64,000 nt of DNA from Halanaerobium sp. MA284_MarDTE_T2 (GCF_003337245.1 NZ_QPJE01000012.1:1-64000), one strand, 5' to 3'. Shown: positions 45,389 through 55,259, counted from the stretch's first letter. Notes: generated from the sequence alone by a model not told the origin. Program-made: numbers and translations.

Positions 45389-45796
45389 TTAGCCACCTAC
45401 ATTTACTTTAAGTTTTTTTGGATTCTTCCTGCTGACTATTTCCTGATAGGATTCAAAAAGTTCTTCTACCAGTGGAATTACATTTTCAATATGTTCTTTT
45501 TCTTTACGGAGATTTGCCCTGAGAAGTTCCTGGTAAATAAAATTATACAGCCTTTCTAGATTTTTGGCAATTTCTCCACCCTGTTCTTTATTTAAAGTTC
45601 CTTTTAATTCCAGAATAATGTTCTGAGCTTTAATGATATTTTCATGTGCTGCCTCAATATTATTCATCTCTATTTCTTTAACTGCAACTTTCATAAACTT
45701 AATACTTCCCTGATAGAGCATTAAAAGCAGCTTGCCTGGACCTGCTGTCTTAATCTGCATCTGCTTATACTGCTGTTCAGCATTTCTACCTCTCAT
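45389..45796 (-). CDS. fliS: Flagellin chaperone FliS
   Basis: About 135 residues. The family core AGPGKLLLMLYQGSIKFMKV, with NIIKAQNIILELKGTLN and IYQELLRANLRKE, is clear. It binds the flagellin C-terminus. The ATG at 45796 has AAGGAGGA upstream; the longer frame to 45814 includes that site. Confidence 0.92.
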   Translation of the reverse strand: MRGRNAEQQYKQMQIKTAGPGKLLLMLYQGSIKFMKVAVKEIEMNNIEAAHENIIKAQNIILELKGTLNKEQGGEIAKNLERLYNFIYQELLRANLRKEKEHIENVIPLVEELFESYQEIVSRKNPKKLKVNVGG

Positions 45797-45862
45797 AATT
45801 ATCCTCCTTATCATATTATTTTAACATATAATATGTCATAATTGGAAATAATTTGCCAAAAA

Positions 45863-46090
45863 TTATTTTTTAAATTTAAACTTTTCCAGTTTTTCGGCAG
45901 CCTCACTTTTCATAACAGCTGCTTTATTTTCTTCTGTTACTTCTTCAATCAGTTCTTTTCTTAAAATTTCCACTTCCTTTGGGGCATCTATACCAATTTG
46001 AACCTTACCATTTTCTATACCAACTACAATTATCTCAATCTCACCATCAATAACTATTTTTTCGTTGCATTTTCGCGACAGCACCAGCAT
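45863..46090 (-). CDS. csrA: RNA-binding regulator CsrA
   Basis: 75 residues. MLVLSRKCNEKIVIDGEIEI and IGIDAPKEVEILRKELIEEV are diagnostic, including the Arg in the RNA-binding edge. Dimer that binds GGA motifs in leaders. Overlaps the fliW stop by one base; FliW sequesters it in the FliW-CsrA-flagellin switch known in Bacillus. Confidence 0.95.
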   Translation of the reverse strand: MLVLSRKCNEKIVIDGEIEIIVVGIENGKVQIGIDAPKEVEILRKELIEEVTEENKAAVMKSEAAEKLEKFKFKK

Positions 46091-46536
46091 TATTCTGCCA
46101 CCTCAAATTCTTCAGAAGAAAAAAGGGGATATTTAACTTTATATTTTTGATTATTTAGTATAATCTGTTTTCCCAGTTTTTCGTACATATTGATTACCAG
46201 TGGGGCAGAAAGATTAACTGTAATTTCCTCCACCTTATCTTTCAATGTTATTATATTCAGCACCAAAACGTCTTCTATATCATTTATCTTCAATTCTTTT
46301 TCTGCTTTATCACTTATCTCAAATTCATAATTATTGATAAAGTTTCCCGGCTCTACTGTAACAAAAGCAATATCTGCCTTTTTTAGTGACTGCATTATTA
46401 TAAAAGGTGAATCTTCACTGTAAGGAAGAAGCACAAATTCTCTGTAATCTTCAAAGCCCGGCAGACCTTCTTTAAAGTGCAGTATATTTTCTCTTTCTAT
46501 CTCAATTTTCCCAAAATCACGGCTCAAAATTTCCAA
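46090..46536 (-). CDS. fliW: Flagellar assembly factor FliW
   Basis: 148 residues with HFKEGLPGFEDYREFVLLPY, SPFIIMQSLKKADIAFVTVE and INMYEKLGKQIILNNQKYKV. FliW binds either flagellin or CsrA, so CsrA is released when flagellin is low. TTG start with AAGGAGGG. csrA follows immediately. Confidence 0.94.
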   Translation of the reverse strand: MEILSRDFGKIEIERENILHFKEGLPGFEDYREFVLLPYSEDSPFIIMQSLKKADIAFVTVEPGNFINNYEFEISDKAEKELKINDIEDVLVLNIITLKDKVEEITVNLSAPLVINMYEKLGKQIILNNQKYKVKYPLFSSEEFEVAE

Positions 46537-46554
46537 TTAAATCCCTCCTTTAAT

Positions 46555-46842
46555 TTATGCTCTGACATCTATATTTGGACCTCTTTTGAACTTTAAAGTT
46601 AATTCTCTTTCCTCTGTGTACATAATTTCTTCTGCAAGATCAGAAATTTTGTAGTTTTCAAAATCCCTCAGCTTATCACCTGTTTCTGCATAAAAGGAAG
46701 CTGCCTTAAATGCAGACTGCTGTCCTTTTTCAGCAATATCCTTACCTATATCTGCAATATTATAGAAGCCGATATCTTTTCTAGCTGGATAGTTATCAAC
46801 ATAAACTTTCAGTAAATTGTTGTTTATTCCTCTTCCTATCAC
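46555..46842 (-). CDS. Shortened YviE-like (DUF6470) protein
   Basis: 95 residues starting with GTG. Over about 60 residues (VDNYPARKDIGFYNIADIGK then KGQQSAFKAASFYAETGDKL) it follows the pattern of the C-terminal half of YviE, which stands next to fliW in Bacillus; the N-terminal half of that family is missing. No frame upstream restores it. Function of the family is unknown. Confidence 0.55.
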   Translation of the reverse strand: MIGRGINNNLLKVYVDNYPARKDIGFYNIADIGKDIAEKGQQSAFKAASFYAETGDKLRDFENYKISDLAEEIMYTEERELTLKFKRGPNIDVRA

Positions 46843-46875
46843 AATACCGCCCCCTTAAATCTGTCATCATTATTA

Positions 46876-46901
46876 TTATCGTTAATTTAAGGCTGTTTTT
46901 A
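46876..46901 (-). promoter_or_regulatory. Sigma-28-like promoter before the YviE-fliW-csrA group
   Basis: TAAA (46898-46901), a 14-base spacer and AACGATAA (46876-46883) on the minus strand, close to the sigma-D consensus TAAA-N15-GCCGATAT. It lies about 35 bases before the GTG start of the first gene. Fits late-gene control by FliA. Confidence 0.5.
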
Positions 46902-47023
46902 AATACTGCTACAGTCAATGTAATCCAACAAGCTTCAATTAAAGCCTACATACTTCTTTTTAGCTGTAGATTTAATATTAGAATAATAATTTTTTATATA
47001 GAGAATTTAACAATCTTAAGTTA

Positions 47024-47055
47024 AAGCCAGACCGAGAAAAATCTCAACCTGGCTT
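47024..47055 (-). terminator. Probable terminator of the MCP gene at 47076
   Basis: AAGCCAG/CTGGCTT arms with an inner GAG/CTC, 21 bases after the MCP stop. The T-rich stretch after it is short (CTTTAACTT). It separates the receptor from the sigma-28-type promoter that follows. Confidence 0.55.
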
Positions 47056-47075
47056 CTCCTTATATATTCCTTCTT

Positions 47076-49097
47076 TTAAATTCTAAATTTATTTACTGCA
47101 TTTGAGAGTTCCTGAGCCATTTCTGCAAGTTCCTGAGCAGAATTTACAATCTCTTCTGTTGAGGCACTCTGTTCTTCGCTTGCTGCTGCAACTTCTTCTG
47201 CATTACTTGCCGCTGTCTGGCTGACTGCTGCAATCTGTTTTACTGCAGATGCTACTTCATCACTATTAAGCTCCATCTTTTCAGCTTGGTTTATTATATT
47301 TTCTATAATATTATTTAAAACAGAAGCTGCGTGACTTATATCTTCAAAAGACTTTCCGCTTTCTTCTATTGAGTTTACACTTGTATCTACAGCTTCTTCG
47401 GTCTGTTTCATATTTTTCACTGATACTTGTACATCTTTCTGAATCCCACCAATCAGTTCTGATATTTCTTCTGTAGCCTCACCAGACTGTTCAGCCAGTT
47501 CTCTTATCTCATCTGCAACAACACTAAATCCTCTGCCTGCTTCTCCTGCTCTTGCTGCTTCAATAGCTGCATTTAGAGCAAGCAAATTTGTCTGAGCAGA
47601 TATATCTTTAATCAACTTTATTATCTCACCAATTCTCTGTGATGATTCAGCAAGAGAATCTATGGCATCAGATACATTATTGGAATTTTCTTTAAGTTTG
47701 TTAACTTCTGCTACAGAATTTTCTATAGATTTATTACCAATCTCTATATTTCCTATCACTTCATCTGCTTTTCTATTCATTGCCTCAGAAGCAGTGTTGA
47801 CTATGTTAATCTGTTTTGTCAGCTCATCAAGCAGAGCATTTGTTTCCTCTGCCTGTGCGGACTGTTCTTCAGCACCTGAAGCCACATCCTGGATTGCTGT
47901 TCCTACATGTTCAGCAGATGCAGCTACTTCTTCACCTGATGCTGACAGTTCTTCACTAGAAGCCGACAGATTGCCTGACATATCTATCACCTGACCGACA
48001 AGGCTTTTTAAGCTTTTAAGCATATTGTTAAGGGCTTCTGACAGTTTTCCCACTTCATCTTTAGTTTTTACTTTCAGCTCTGCTACAGAAAGATTCCCAT
48101 CTGCTATTTCTTCTGCAAAACTGATAGCATTTTTAAGAGGCTTTACTACAGATGAGGTTACCATAAAGACTACAATTGTAGCTATAATAATTGCAATTAA
48201 TATAGTAATCAATATTTTATTTCTGTATGTATCAAGTGCTGACTGATATTCTGAAGTCGGCAGTGCTGTAACTATAATATAATCATTATAAGGCATATAA
48301 TGCTGGAGAAGTTCTTTTCCCTCCAGATTGATAATATCACTACCTTCCTGCGTATTTAAAATTGTATTTCCCCAGCTGTAATCTGTAATACTGCTGCCTA
48401 TCAAGCTGCTGTCTGGATGACTTATTATTTTTCCATTCTGATCTATTATATAAACATAACCATTTCGGCCATATTTGGTTATCTCTGCAGTGCGGGTGAT
48501 ATCTATTTTTGCTAAAATTTCCTGCAGTTCTGCCGGCTGTACACCAATCTGTACAATTCCCGGTTTATCTGTTCTTCCAACCCCTATGTATTTAAATAAT
48601 TCTTTATCTGTCCCCCTCTGTTGAGGTGCCTGAGCCAGCTCAAAATCTTCATTTTCCAGCCCTTTCAAAAATGGGCGTGTCTGTTCTGTTTCCTTAAAAT
48701 CAAAGCCAATAAAATCTCTTACACTGGACCACTTTATTACTCCATCTGCATCTGTTACATGTATTTCTGCCACATTCAGCTCCTCCATCAGTGCATTTAT
48801 CTTCCCCTGAATCATTGGTTCAGATGTTGTTGACAAAAACTGATCTACCATTCTGGCTATTGTGATAAGATGTTTATCTATTGCTTCTTCTGTAAGCTGG
48901 GCATTTTCTTTCCTGTCATCAATAATAGTTTTTATTTCTTCCATCTTAGATGTTGCTGTTTCTTCAGTCTGATTCATTATATAATTTCTCTGTGTATCAT
49001 AGCCTATGTATCCTATTATTACCATCCCTGCTATCAGAACAATAAGTGTAGGTATTAAAAACTTTGCTCTGATAGACTTGAATTTTAGTAATTTCAT
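47076..49097 (-). CDS. Methyl-accepting chemotaxis protein (Cache)
   Basis: 673 residues. TM1 at about 10-29, a sensor domain of about 270 residues including [20 protein letters not shown] and [22 protein letters not shown]2 at about 290-312, HAMP, and the tip [20 protein letters not shown] with [20 protein letters not shown]. Likely its own transcription unit with the sigma-28-like promoter at 49196-49222. Confidence 0.9.
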   Translation of the reverse strand: MKLLKFKSIRAKFLIPTLIVLIAGMVIIGYIGYDTQRNYIMNQTEETATSKMEEIKTIIDDRKENAQLTEEAIDKHLITIARMVDQFLSTTSEPMIQGKINALMEELNVAEIHVTDADGVIKWSSVRDFIGFDFKETEQTRPFLKGLENEDFELAQAPQQRGTDKELFKYIGVGRTDKPGIVQIGVQPAELQEILAKIDITRTAEITKYGRNGYVYIIDQNGKIISHPDSSLIGSSITDYSWGNTILNTQEGSDIINLEGKELLQHYMPYNDYIIVTALPTSEYQSALDTYRNKILITILIAIIIATIVVFMVTSSVVKPLKNAISFAEEIADGNLSVAELKVKTKDEVGKLSEALNNMLKSLKSLVGQVIDMSGNLSASSEELSASGEEVAASAEHVGTAIQDVASGAEEQSAQAEETNALLDELTKQINIVNTASEAMNRKADEVIGNIEIGNKSIENSVAEVNKLKENSNNVSDAIDSLAESSQRIGEIIKLIKDISAQTNLLALNAAIEAARAGEAGRGFSVVADEIRELAEQSGEATEEISELIGGIQKDVQVSVKNMKQTEEAVDTSVNSIEESGKSFEDISHAASVLNNIIENIINQAEKMELNSDEVASAVKQIAAVSQTAASNAEEVAAASEEQSASTEEIVNSAQELAEMAQELSNAVNKFRI

Positions 49098-49195
49098 TTT
49101 ATGAAAGATCCTCTCCCTCTTTTATTTAAAATTTTTGCACATATTTACATAAAATCATTTTGCTGCAGCCTCTTCTCAAATCTCTTATATAATTA

Positions 49196-49222
49196 TTATC
49201 GTAAGTATTATTCTAAAAGTTA
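49196..49222 (-). promoter_or_regulatory. Sigma-28-like promoter of the MCP gene
   Basis: TAAC (49219-49222), a 15-base spacer and TACGATAA (49196-49203) on the minus strand, about 100 bases before the MCP start. Similar to the element at 46876-46901, which supports both. The rest of the 284-base divergent region 49098-49381 shows no other gene. Confidence 0.45.
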
Positions 49223-49381
49223 AATATCTTTATCAGCCATTAAATAATCTCTCATTCAATTAAGAACTTCAGCCTCAAAAATTCATTCTATTTTAACCAA
49301 AATCTTTTTTGAAAAATAATATATTTGCAGGTCCTCAAACTTTTCTGAAGAATTATAATAGGGAAAAGAAAGGAGATATTA

Positions 49382-50140
49382 ATGAAAAAAACGATATTAT
49401 TACTTATAATTATTACTATTTTTGCCGCCCCTTCTGCTGTATCTGCTAAAATTAAATCTTACAGCTATAAAATTATTAATACCTATCCACATGACAGCAC
49501 TGCTTTTACTCAAGGGCTGGAGTTTTTTAATGGATTCCTATATGAAAGTACCGGGCTGTATGATAAGTCATCACTAAAAAAGATCAATTTAAATACTGGT
49601 GAAATATTAAAAATCAAAAAACTGCCCGGCAATCACTTTGGAGAAGGTATAACTATCCTGAATGATAAAATATATCAGCTAACATGGAAGGCAAAAACTG
49701 CTTATGTTTATGACCTGAATTTTAATTTGCTAAAAGAGTTCAGTTATAAAGGTGAAGGGTGGGGGCTGACAAATGACAGCCAGCACCTGATAATGAGCAA
49801 TGGAAGTAATAAAATATATTACAGAAATCCGGATAATTTTTCTGTACTCAGAACAATAGAGGTGGCAGCATATGGAGAAAAAATTTCTAATATAAATGAA
49901 CTGGAATATATAAATGGTGAGATTTTTGCCAATATCTGGTTTGAAGATTATATTTTACGGATCAATCCTGAAAGTGGAGAAATAAATTCTATGATAAATC
50001 TGTCAGGTATTATTAATCCGGATAATTATTTACATGAGATAAATGTTTTAAATGGTATTGCATATGATGAAGATACCGGCAGGTTATTTGTAACAGGTAA
50101 ACTCTGGCCGCATATATTTGAAATTAAAATTGTTGAATAG
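49382..50140 (+). CDS. Glutaminyl-peptide cyclotransferase (plant-type, beta-propeller)
   Basis: 252 residues with a cleavable signal peptide (to about SAVSA). The mature part has YPHDSTAFTQGLEFFNGFLY and ESTGLYDKSSLKKINLNTGE, then LTWKAKTAYVYDLN, EGWGLTNDSQHLIMSNGSN and LNGIAYDEDTGRLFVTGKLW, as in the plant/bacterial glutamine cyclotransferase family. It would turn N-terminal Gln into pyroglutamate outside the cytoplasm. Good AAAGGAGAT ribosome-binding site and a TATAAT at 49354. It is the first plus-strand gene and breaks the flagellar series. Confidence 0.87.
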   Translation: MKKTILLLIIITIFAAPSAVSAKIKSYSYKIINTYPHDSTAFTQGLEFFNGFLYESTGLYDKSSLKKINLNTGEILKIKKLPGNHFGEGITILNDKIYQLTWKAKTAYVYDLNFNLLKEFSYKGEGWGLTNDSQHLIMSNGSNKIYYRNPDNFSVLRTIEVAAYGEKISNINELEYINGEIFANIWFEDYILRINPESGEINSMINLSGIINPDNYLHEINVLNGIAYDEDTGRLFVTGKLWPHIFEIKIVE

Positions 50141-50255
50141 ATTGGAGTTTCTCCGAAATTGATTTTTTTCTGCCTCTTTTCCACCATTTTTTCAACTAGT
50201 ATCGTTATTTTATCTAATTATTTAAACTATAAAAAGGCTGATTCATAAAGTTTTT

Positions 50256-51641
50256 CTAATTATTTTCCAATATTGCTTTTACTCGCGAATTATTATAGAG
50301 GCTGTCGGGAACTTCTTCCACAATTTTTTTCATAATTTGCCGGCTCTCTTCAACTTGATTATTTTCATAAAGAAGCAGACCTAAATTATAGAGTGCCTCA
50401 TCATAATAATTGCTTTTCTGATAGGTATTTATATAACTGTAATAATAATTTTTGGCTTTTTTATAAGCGCCAAGCCGTTCATAGTTTCTGGCAAGAAAGA
50501 AAAGAGCTTCTCTAATTAAATAATTCCTTTTCCCTTCAGTATATAATTTTTCAAAAAGGGGAAGTGACCTGCTGTAATTACCTTTTTCAAAAACATCTAC
50601 AGCAAGGTTAAAAAGCTGCTGATCACTTAGCTCTCCTATTACTGTACTGTCATTATTTTTATCTGTATTTCTTTCTTCAATTTCTGATCCCACATTTTTT
50701 GAGGGGGATTTTCCCTGCTGATTTTCCACACTTATTTTATACTGATTCGGCCGAAGTTTATTATCTCTATTATTTATAAATTTTCTAAAATCAATTCCTG
50801 CAAAAATATCTTCAGCAAACTTGATATCCATAAGATCATATTTCTTTTTATTCTGCCTACTAACCTGATTTAAATCTACATCATTATCATTATTATCTGC
50901 TGTATTTACCCTTCTATCAGCAGTTTTTTTAACATTTTCTGCTGCTAAATCAGTGCTTTCTCCAGACATGTTTTTAACTTCAGCCATCTGCTGGCTTTCT
51001 TCACCTGCTGGAAGCGGTCGACCAAAATTTCCCAACAGCGAATTGAAAGTAAAACCTAATATAAGCACCATAATTACTGCTGCAGCAGGAATTAAAACTC
51101 TGGGCGGAATCTTCTTTCTTTGTGACAGTTTATTTTCTGCTTCAATAATATATTTCTGTATGTTTGCACTACCTTTATCTTTTTCATATGCCTGGTTAAA
51201 ATACTGGAGTGCTTTTTTAAAACGTTTTTTCTGCATATAGGTCAGGCCAAGAATAATATATGGCTCAATTAGATCACCATATTCTTTTATAACTTTTTTT
51301 AAAAATTTTATTTTTCTGCCGGTTTTATTATCATCACTGAAGAGCATCTCTTTATATTTTTTTCTCATTTTAGAAAACTTTTCATTTTTAAGCAGGTTCA
51401 AGTATTCTTCTGCTTCATTATAATTTTGTTTAATGGAAAGGCTTTTTTCCCAAATTTCTTCTGCTCTGTCAAAACGACATTTAAGATAATAGCAGAATCC
51501 AAGCATATTAAGTGAAGCAGTATGACGAGGGTTAAACTTCAGTGATAATTTAAGTTCACTTATTGCTTCTGTTATATTATTATCCATCATTAAATTCATT
51601 GTTCTCTGATAATGCTGTCTACTTTTTCTTGATCTATCCAT
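50256..51641 (-). CDS. TPR-repeat membrane protein of unknown function
   Basis: 461 residues. The N-terminal 175 residues hold TPR helices (EAISELKLSLKFNPRHTASL, LGLTYMQKKRFKKALQYFNQ); one transmembrane helix lies at about 182-200; a polar linker to about 325 is rich in Asn, Asp and Lys; the C-terminal part has a second set of TPRs (VFEKGNYSRSLPLFEKLYTE, then LGAYKKAKNYYYSYINTYQK). Thus TPRs lie on both sides of the inner membrane. An extended -10 (TGGTATAAT, about 51685-51693) lies upstream. Role unknown; a scaffold between inner membrane and periplasm is possible. Confidence 0.75.
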   Translation of the reverse strand: MDRSRKSRQHYQRTMNLMMDNNITEAISELKLSLKFNPRHTASLNMLGFCYYLKCRFDRAEEIWEKSLSIKQNYNEAEEYLNLLKNEKFSKMRKKYKEMLFSDDNKTGRKIKFLKKVIKEYGDLIEPYIILGLTYMQKKRFKKALQYFNQAYEKDKGSANIQKYIIEAENKLSQRKKIPPRVLIPAAAVIMVLILGFTFNSLLGNFGRPLPAGEESQQMAEVKNMSGESTDLAAENVKKTADRRVNTADNNDNDVDLNQVSRQNKKKYDLMDIKFAEDIFAGIDFRKFINNRDNKLRPNQYKISVENQQGKSPSKNVGSEIEERNTDKNNDSTVIGELSDQQLFNLAVDVFEKGNYSRSLPLFEKLYTEGKRNYLIREALFFLARNYERLGAYKKAKNYYYSYINTYQKSNYYDEALYNLGLLLYENNQVEESRQIMKKIVEEVPDSLYNNSRVKAILENN

Positions 51642-51826
51642 TTAAATACCCCACAGATTTTTATTATTATTCTAATCTTATCATATTATACCAGCAAATT
51701 AAATAGAAATAATGAAGCAGCATTTAGCTGTATTTTAAAAAACATAACAGAGATCATGTTGCACAAGAATAAGCCAGTTTTTAGTATATACAGGAACACT
51801 GACACTGTGTTAGGCAATATCATTTA

Positions 51827-52261
51827 TTATATTTCTAAATTTATTTCTTCATAAATATTTTCTAGCATTTGATTTAGCAGCTTCCTGATAACAGCATTTT
51901 CCTTTTCTGTAAAACCAGAAGATAATATTTCTGTAGTACTTTTCAATATATCATTTATTTCCTTTTTTATATTTTTTCCTTTTTTAGTAACATATAAATT
52001 TTTAACACGTTTGTCTGCTTCATTTTTCTTTTTTTCTACATACCCTTCTTTTACTAGTCCGCTTAAAAGTTTGGAAATAGTTACTTTATCTGTTTTAAAA
52101 ATATCTGACAGTTCTTCCTGATTAATTCCTTCATTATTATAAAGAATTCTTAAAATATGCACCTGTTTTATATTTAAATTAAATTCATTTGCTTTCTTAT
52201 TAATATAATAATTTATATATTTTGAAATTGTAGTAATATATCTTACCAGAGAATCTTCCAT
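51827..52261 (-). CDS. MarR-family transcriptional regulator (second)
   Basis: 144 residues with the MarR helix-turn-helix (INQEELSDIFKTDKVTISKL) and wing (KKKNEADKRVKNLYVTKKGK). It is more AT-rich than the MarR at 3013-3441. It is divergent from the permease gene at 52446; the shared control region contains a palindrome over both -35 elements. It probably represses itself and the permease. Confidence 0.87.
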   Translation of the reverse strand: MEDSLVRYITTISKYINYYINKKANEFNLNIKQVHILRILYNNEGINQEELSDIFKTDKVTISKLLSGLVKEGYVEKKKNEADKRVKNLYVTKKGKNIKKEINDILKSTTEILSSGFTEKENAVIRKLLNQMLENIYEEINLEI

Positions 52262-52304
52262 TTATAACCCCCCTTTTCTTACCCTTAATTTATCTTCTAT
52301 AATA

Positions 52305-52356
52305 ATTTTAACACACAGCATATATAGTTGCAATTATAAACTATATTTGTTATAAT
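52305..52356. promoter_or_regulatory. Divergent promoters sharing one -35, with operator
   Basis: TTGCAA (52328-52333) is self-complementary and serves both ways: 17 bases to TATAAT (52351-52356) for the permease, and 17 bases to TAAAAT (plus ATTTTA, 52305-52310) for marR. Inverted repeats TATAGTT/AACTATA (52323-52329, 52339-52345) and GCAATTATA/TATAATTGC overlap these elements, which fits one MarR operator controlling both genes. Confidence 0.7.
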
Positions 52357-52445
52357 TGCTTTAATGTCAAACTAATATAAATCTTCTAATGAAATATTTT
52401 ACATAGGTAAAGATAATTAAAAAAAACAAAACAGGGAGGAAAATC

Positions 52446-52955
52446 ATGGATATTATAAATTTTATCATTGGCAAAAGTTGGGGACAAAGGATTATTATAT
52501 TAGGTGCAGCTATTTTATATGCATATTTATTTATAGTTAAACCTAATGTAGCAAAAAAAGGGGTTATCAATTCTTTTCAAACCTTTACCAGCTTACTGAC
52601 TTTAATTATAGCTGCTTTATTAATTTCGCAGGCTATTGGATTACTAATTCCTGAAGAAAAGGTTAGTGATCTCTTAGGGGAAGGCTCAGGTCTAAAGGGT
52701 ATTACTGCAGGTGGGCTTTTAGCCGGTCTACTACAAGGTGGCCCTTATGCTGTTTACCCTATCATTAAATCTCTTTATGATAAAGGGGCTCATATAAGTG
52801 TAGTAATGGCAATGTTAATGGGATATGGTGCTATTGGAATTGGAAGGGTTGCTTATGGCTTAATATTTTTTGGCCCTAAAATTGTAGGTCTTAGATTGCT
52901 TTTAGCAATTCCAGTACCTATTTTAGCAGGATTAGCAGTTTTATTATTTGTTTAA
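52446..52955 (+). CDS. Small ArsP/DUF318-like permease
   Basis: 169 residues with about five hydrophobic segments and GLLAGLLQGGPYAVYPIIKS, then LMGYGAIGIGRVAYGLIFFG, which resembles the permease family that includes ArsP and YraQ but at half the usual length. GGGAGGA ribosome-binding site. Next to a divergent MarR gene, so expression is likely inducible. Substrate unknown. Confidence 0.6.
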   Translation: MDIINFIIGKSWGQRIIILGAAILYAYLFIVKPNVAKKGVINSFQTFTSLLTLIIAALLISQAIGLLIPEEKVSDLLGEGSGLKGITAGGLLAGLLQGGPYAVYPIIKSLYDKGAHISVVMAMLMGYGAIGIGRVAYGLIFFGPKIVGLRLLLAIPVPILAGLAVLLFV

Positions 52956-52979
52956 AAATTACTATCTTTACATAAAAAA

Positions 52980-53033
52980 GGGGTTTCCCCAAAATTATCT
53001 TTATAGCAGCAAAAGAGGGACCTCCTTTTTTTG
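52980..53033 (+). repeat. Copy of the GGGGTTTCCCC repeat end; probable terminator
   Basis: A stretch starting GGGGTTTCCCCAAAATTATC and going on TTTATAGCAGCAAAAGAGGG is about 80% like the left end of the 260-bp foldback element at 56066. It ends in ACCTCCTTTTTTT, which can fold with GAGG, so it may also end the permease transcript. It lies in the same orientation as the copy at 56066, with an MCP and a toxin-antitoxin pair between. Confidence 0.5.
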
Positions 53034-53043
53034 CTAAAATCAA

Positions 53044-53072
53044 TTGACCAGACAAAAAATAAATGATATAAT
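53044..53072 (+). promoter_or_regulatory. Sigma-A promoter of the AT-rich MCP gene
   Basis: TTGACC (53044-53049), 17 bases, TATAAT (53067-53072), about 56 bases before the start codon. Near-perfect housekeeping promoter, unlike the sigma-28-type element of the MCP at 47076. Confidence 0.75.
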
Positions 53073-53128
53073 AACATCCATTACCAATTGAGTTATTAAT
53101 TTATCAAAATGGAGAAAGGAGGTATGAT

Positions 53129-55132
53129 GTGAATAATATTATTAAAAATTTAAAAATCAACGAAAAACTTAATTTAAAAATTATAGTTATTGTTGCATTA
53201 ATTATGATAATTGGTTTGACAACATTAGGTTATTTTATTAATTCTGTAGTAAAAGAAGAAATTACACTTTTGGCTAAACAGAGAAATAAAAATATAACAA
53301 AAGCAGTTCAATCACAAATTAATGCTTTTTTAGAAGAAAGTAAAAAAATTGTAAATTATACAGCAGAAGAAACAAATTTTAAAAATTTGAACAAACCTGA
53401 AATTAAAAAAACATTAACTAATATTGGGAAAGAATATTCTCAATTTAATTTAATTTATATGGGAACTAAAAATGGGGAATTATTAACTTATCCAAATGCT
53501 GATCTTGGAGATGATTTTGATCCAAGAAATAGAGGTTGGTATAAAGATGCTTTAAACTCAAATTCATCTATTTGGACAGATACTTATACAGATGCAGCAA
53601 CAGGTGAATTAATTATTACTATTACTAAAAAAGTAGTTAATGATAAAGGACAAATATCTGGTGTTATCGGTGGAGATATTTCATTAAAACAAATAAGCAC
53701 TTTAATTAATGAAACAAAAGTGGGAGAAACAGGAAATACTTTTCTTGTAAATAAAGAGGGCCAGCTTTTAGCACATCCGAATCAAAACCTTATAGAAAAT
53801 AATTTCAATGTTAGCAACTGGTTTAATTTAAAAGATCTTTTAAATTCAAATAATACGGTATTTGAATATCAAAATGAGAATAAAAAAATGTTAGCCTCAT
53901 ATTTACCGATTGAAGAAATTGGAGGAACTGTTTTTGCTCAAATACCAACTGAAGAAGCTTATCAAGCAAATCAAAAAATATTAAAAACAACTACAATTTT
54001 ATCCATTATAGTATTAATTGTTTTATTAGGAGCTATAATTTTATACATTTCAAAACAGGTAATAAAACCTATTTTAAAATACTCAGAAGAAATGGATAAG
54101 GTTGCTAAAGGAAATTTAAATGCTAGTGTAGAAGTGAACAGAAAAGATGAACTTGGAAGTTTAGGTAATTCATTTAATTTAATGGTAAAGGACTTAAAGC
54201 ATTTAGTACAAAATATTAAAAACACTTCAGAAGATGTTACTGAAACATCTAAAACTTTAGATGTTAGTTCAAAAGAAGTAGGAAATACATCAGAACAAGT
54301 TGCTATGTCTATCCAGGAAGTTGCAACAGGAGCAGATAGTCAGGCTAAAAGTGTAGAAAATGTATCTTTAAACATTCAAAAATTAGTTGATAGCTTAAAC
54401 AATTTAAATCAAAACAATCAAAAAGTACAAAATTATACTGATGATATGAATGTTGTTACTAATGAAGGTTCTCAGAAGATGGATAATTTAAATCAACAAA
54501 TGGAAAATATAGTTGAAGCTATGAGAACTGTTTCTACAGATATTGCTGAATTACAATCTATTTCCGAAGAAATAAAAAGCATTATTGATTTAATAAACAA
54601 TATAGCAGACCAGACTAATTTATTAGCATTAAATGCAGCTATTGAAGCAGCAAGAGCTGGTGAAGCTGGTAGGGGATTTAGTGTTGTTGCTGACGAAATT
54701 AGGGAATTAGCTGAAGAATCTTCTGCTTCTGCTGATAAAATCAAAGACTTAATCGATGAAGTTTCCAAAACAACCGATAAAGTTGGAGAAGAAATGAATA
54801 GAAGTGAAGATGAAATTCTAAGTGGAGAAAAACTTGTAAATGAATCTAATAAAACATTTAAGGATATTAGAAAAACTTTAGAAAAAATAAATCAGGGAAT
54901 GGCAAATTCTGTAGAAGAATTCAAGAAAACAAATAAGCTAAGTTCTGGAATATCAGAAGAAGCTCAAAATATTGCTGGAGTATCCGAAGAAACTTCTGCA
55001 TCTGCTGAAGAAGTGGCAGCAGCCAGTGAAGAACAAAACGCTACTGTTGAAGAAATGTCTTCAATTGCAGATGAATTATCAAATAAAGCTGAAAATCTTG
55101 AAGAAATAATTAAAAAATTTGATATAGATTAA
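53129..55132 (+). CDS. Methyl-accepting chemotaxis protein (dCache)
   Basis: 667 residues. TM1 at about 17-35, a dCache sensor with [20 protein letters not shown] and [20 protein letters not shown] (the typical amine/carboxylate-type Cache loop), TM2, HAMP and the tip [20 protein letters not shown] with [23 protein letters not shown] start with AAAGGAGGT. Codon use is clearly more AT-biased than in the other receptors, and the gene lies alone on the plus strand between repeat copies, so it may have been acquired. Confidence 0.9.
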   Translation: MNNIIKNLKINEKLNLKIIVIVALIMIIGLTTLGYFINSVVKEEITLLAKQRNKNITKAVQSQINAFLEESKKIVNYTAEETNFKNLNKPEIKKTLTNIGKEYSQFNLIYMGTKNGELLTYPNADLGDDFDPRNRGWYKDALNSNSSIWTDTYTDAATGELIITITKKVVNDKGQISGVIGGDISLKQISTLINETKVGETGNTFLVNKEGQLLAHPNQNLIENNFNVSNWFNLKDLLNSNNTVFEYQNENKKMLASYLPIEEIGGTVFAQIPTEEAYQANQKILKTTTILSIIVLIVLLGAIILYISKQVIKPILKYSEEMDKVAKGNLNASVEVNRKDELGSLGNSFNLMVKDLKHLVQNIKNTSEDVTETSKTLDVSSKEVGNTSEQVAMSIQEVATGADSQAKSVENVSLNIQKLVDSLNNLNQNNQKVQNYTDDMNVVTNEGSQKMDNLNQQMENIVEAMRTVSTDIAELQSISEEIKSIIDLINNIADQTNLLALNAAIEAARAGEAGRGFSVVADEIRELAEESSASADKIKDLIDEVSKTTDKVGEEMNRSEDEILSGEKLVNESNKTFKDIRKTLEKINQGMANSVEEFKKTNKLSSGISEEAQNIAGVSEETSASAEEVAAASEEQNATVEEMSSIADELSNKAENLEEIIKKFDID

Positions 55133-55210
55133 TCAGGGAACAATCTCCCTTATTTTATTGCCCTCACGACATATAGGGCTGATGATTTAAATAATACAAA
55201 CTCAATAGAG

Positions 55211-55246
55211 AAAAAACCTTCTGATTAATTAATCAGAAGGTTTTTT
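55211..55246. terminator. Bidirectional terminator (36-bp palindrome)
   Basis: Perfect palindrome starting AAAAAACCTTCTGATTAATT and ending AATCAGAAGGTTTTTT. It gives a GC-containing stem with an A tract before and a T tract after, in both directions, between the convergent MCP (+) and PIN (-) genes. A weaker GGGA/TCCC hairpin lies at about 55137-55150. Confidence 0.85.
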
Positions 55247-55259
55247 GCTTCACAATCTA

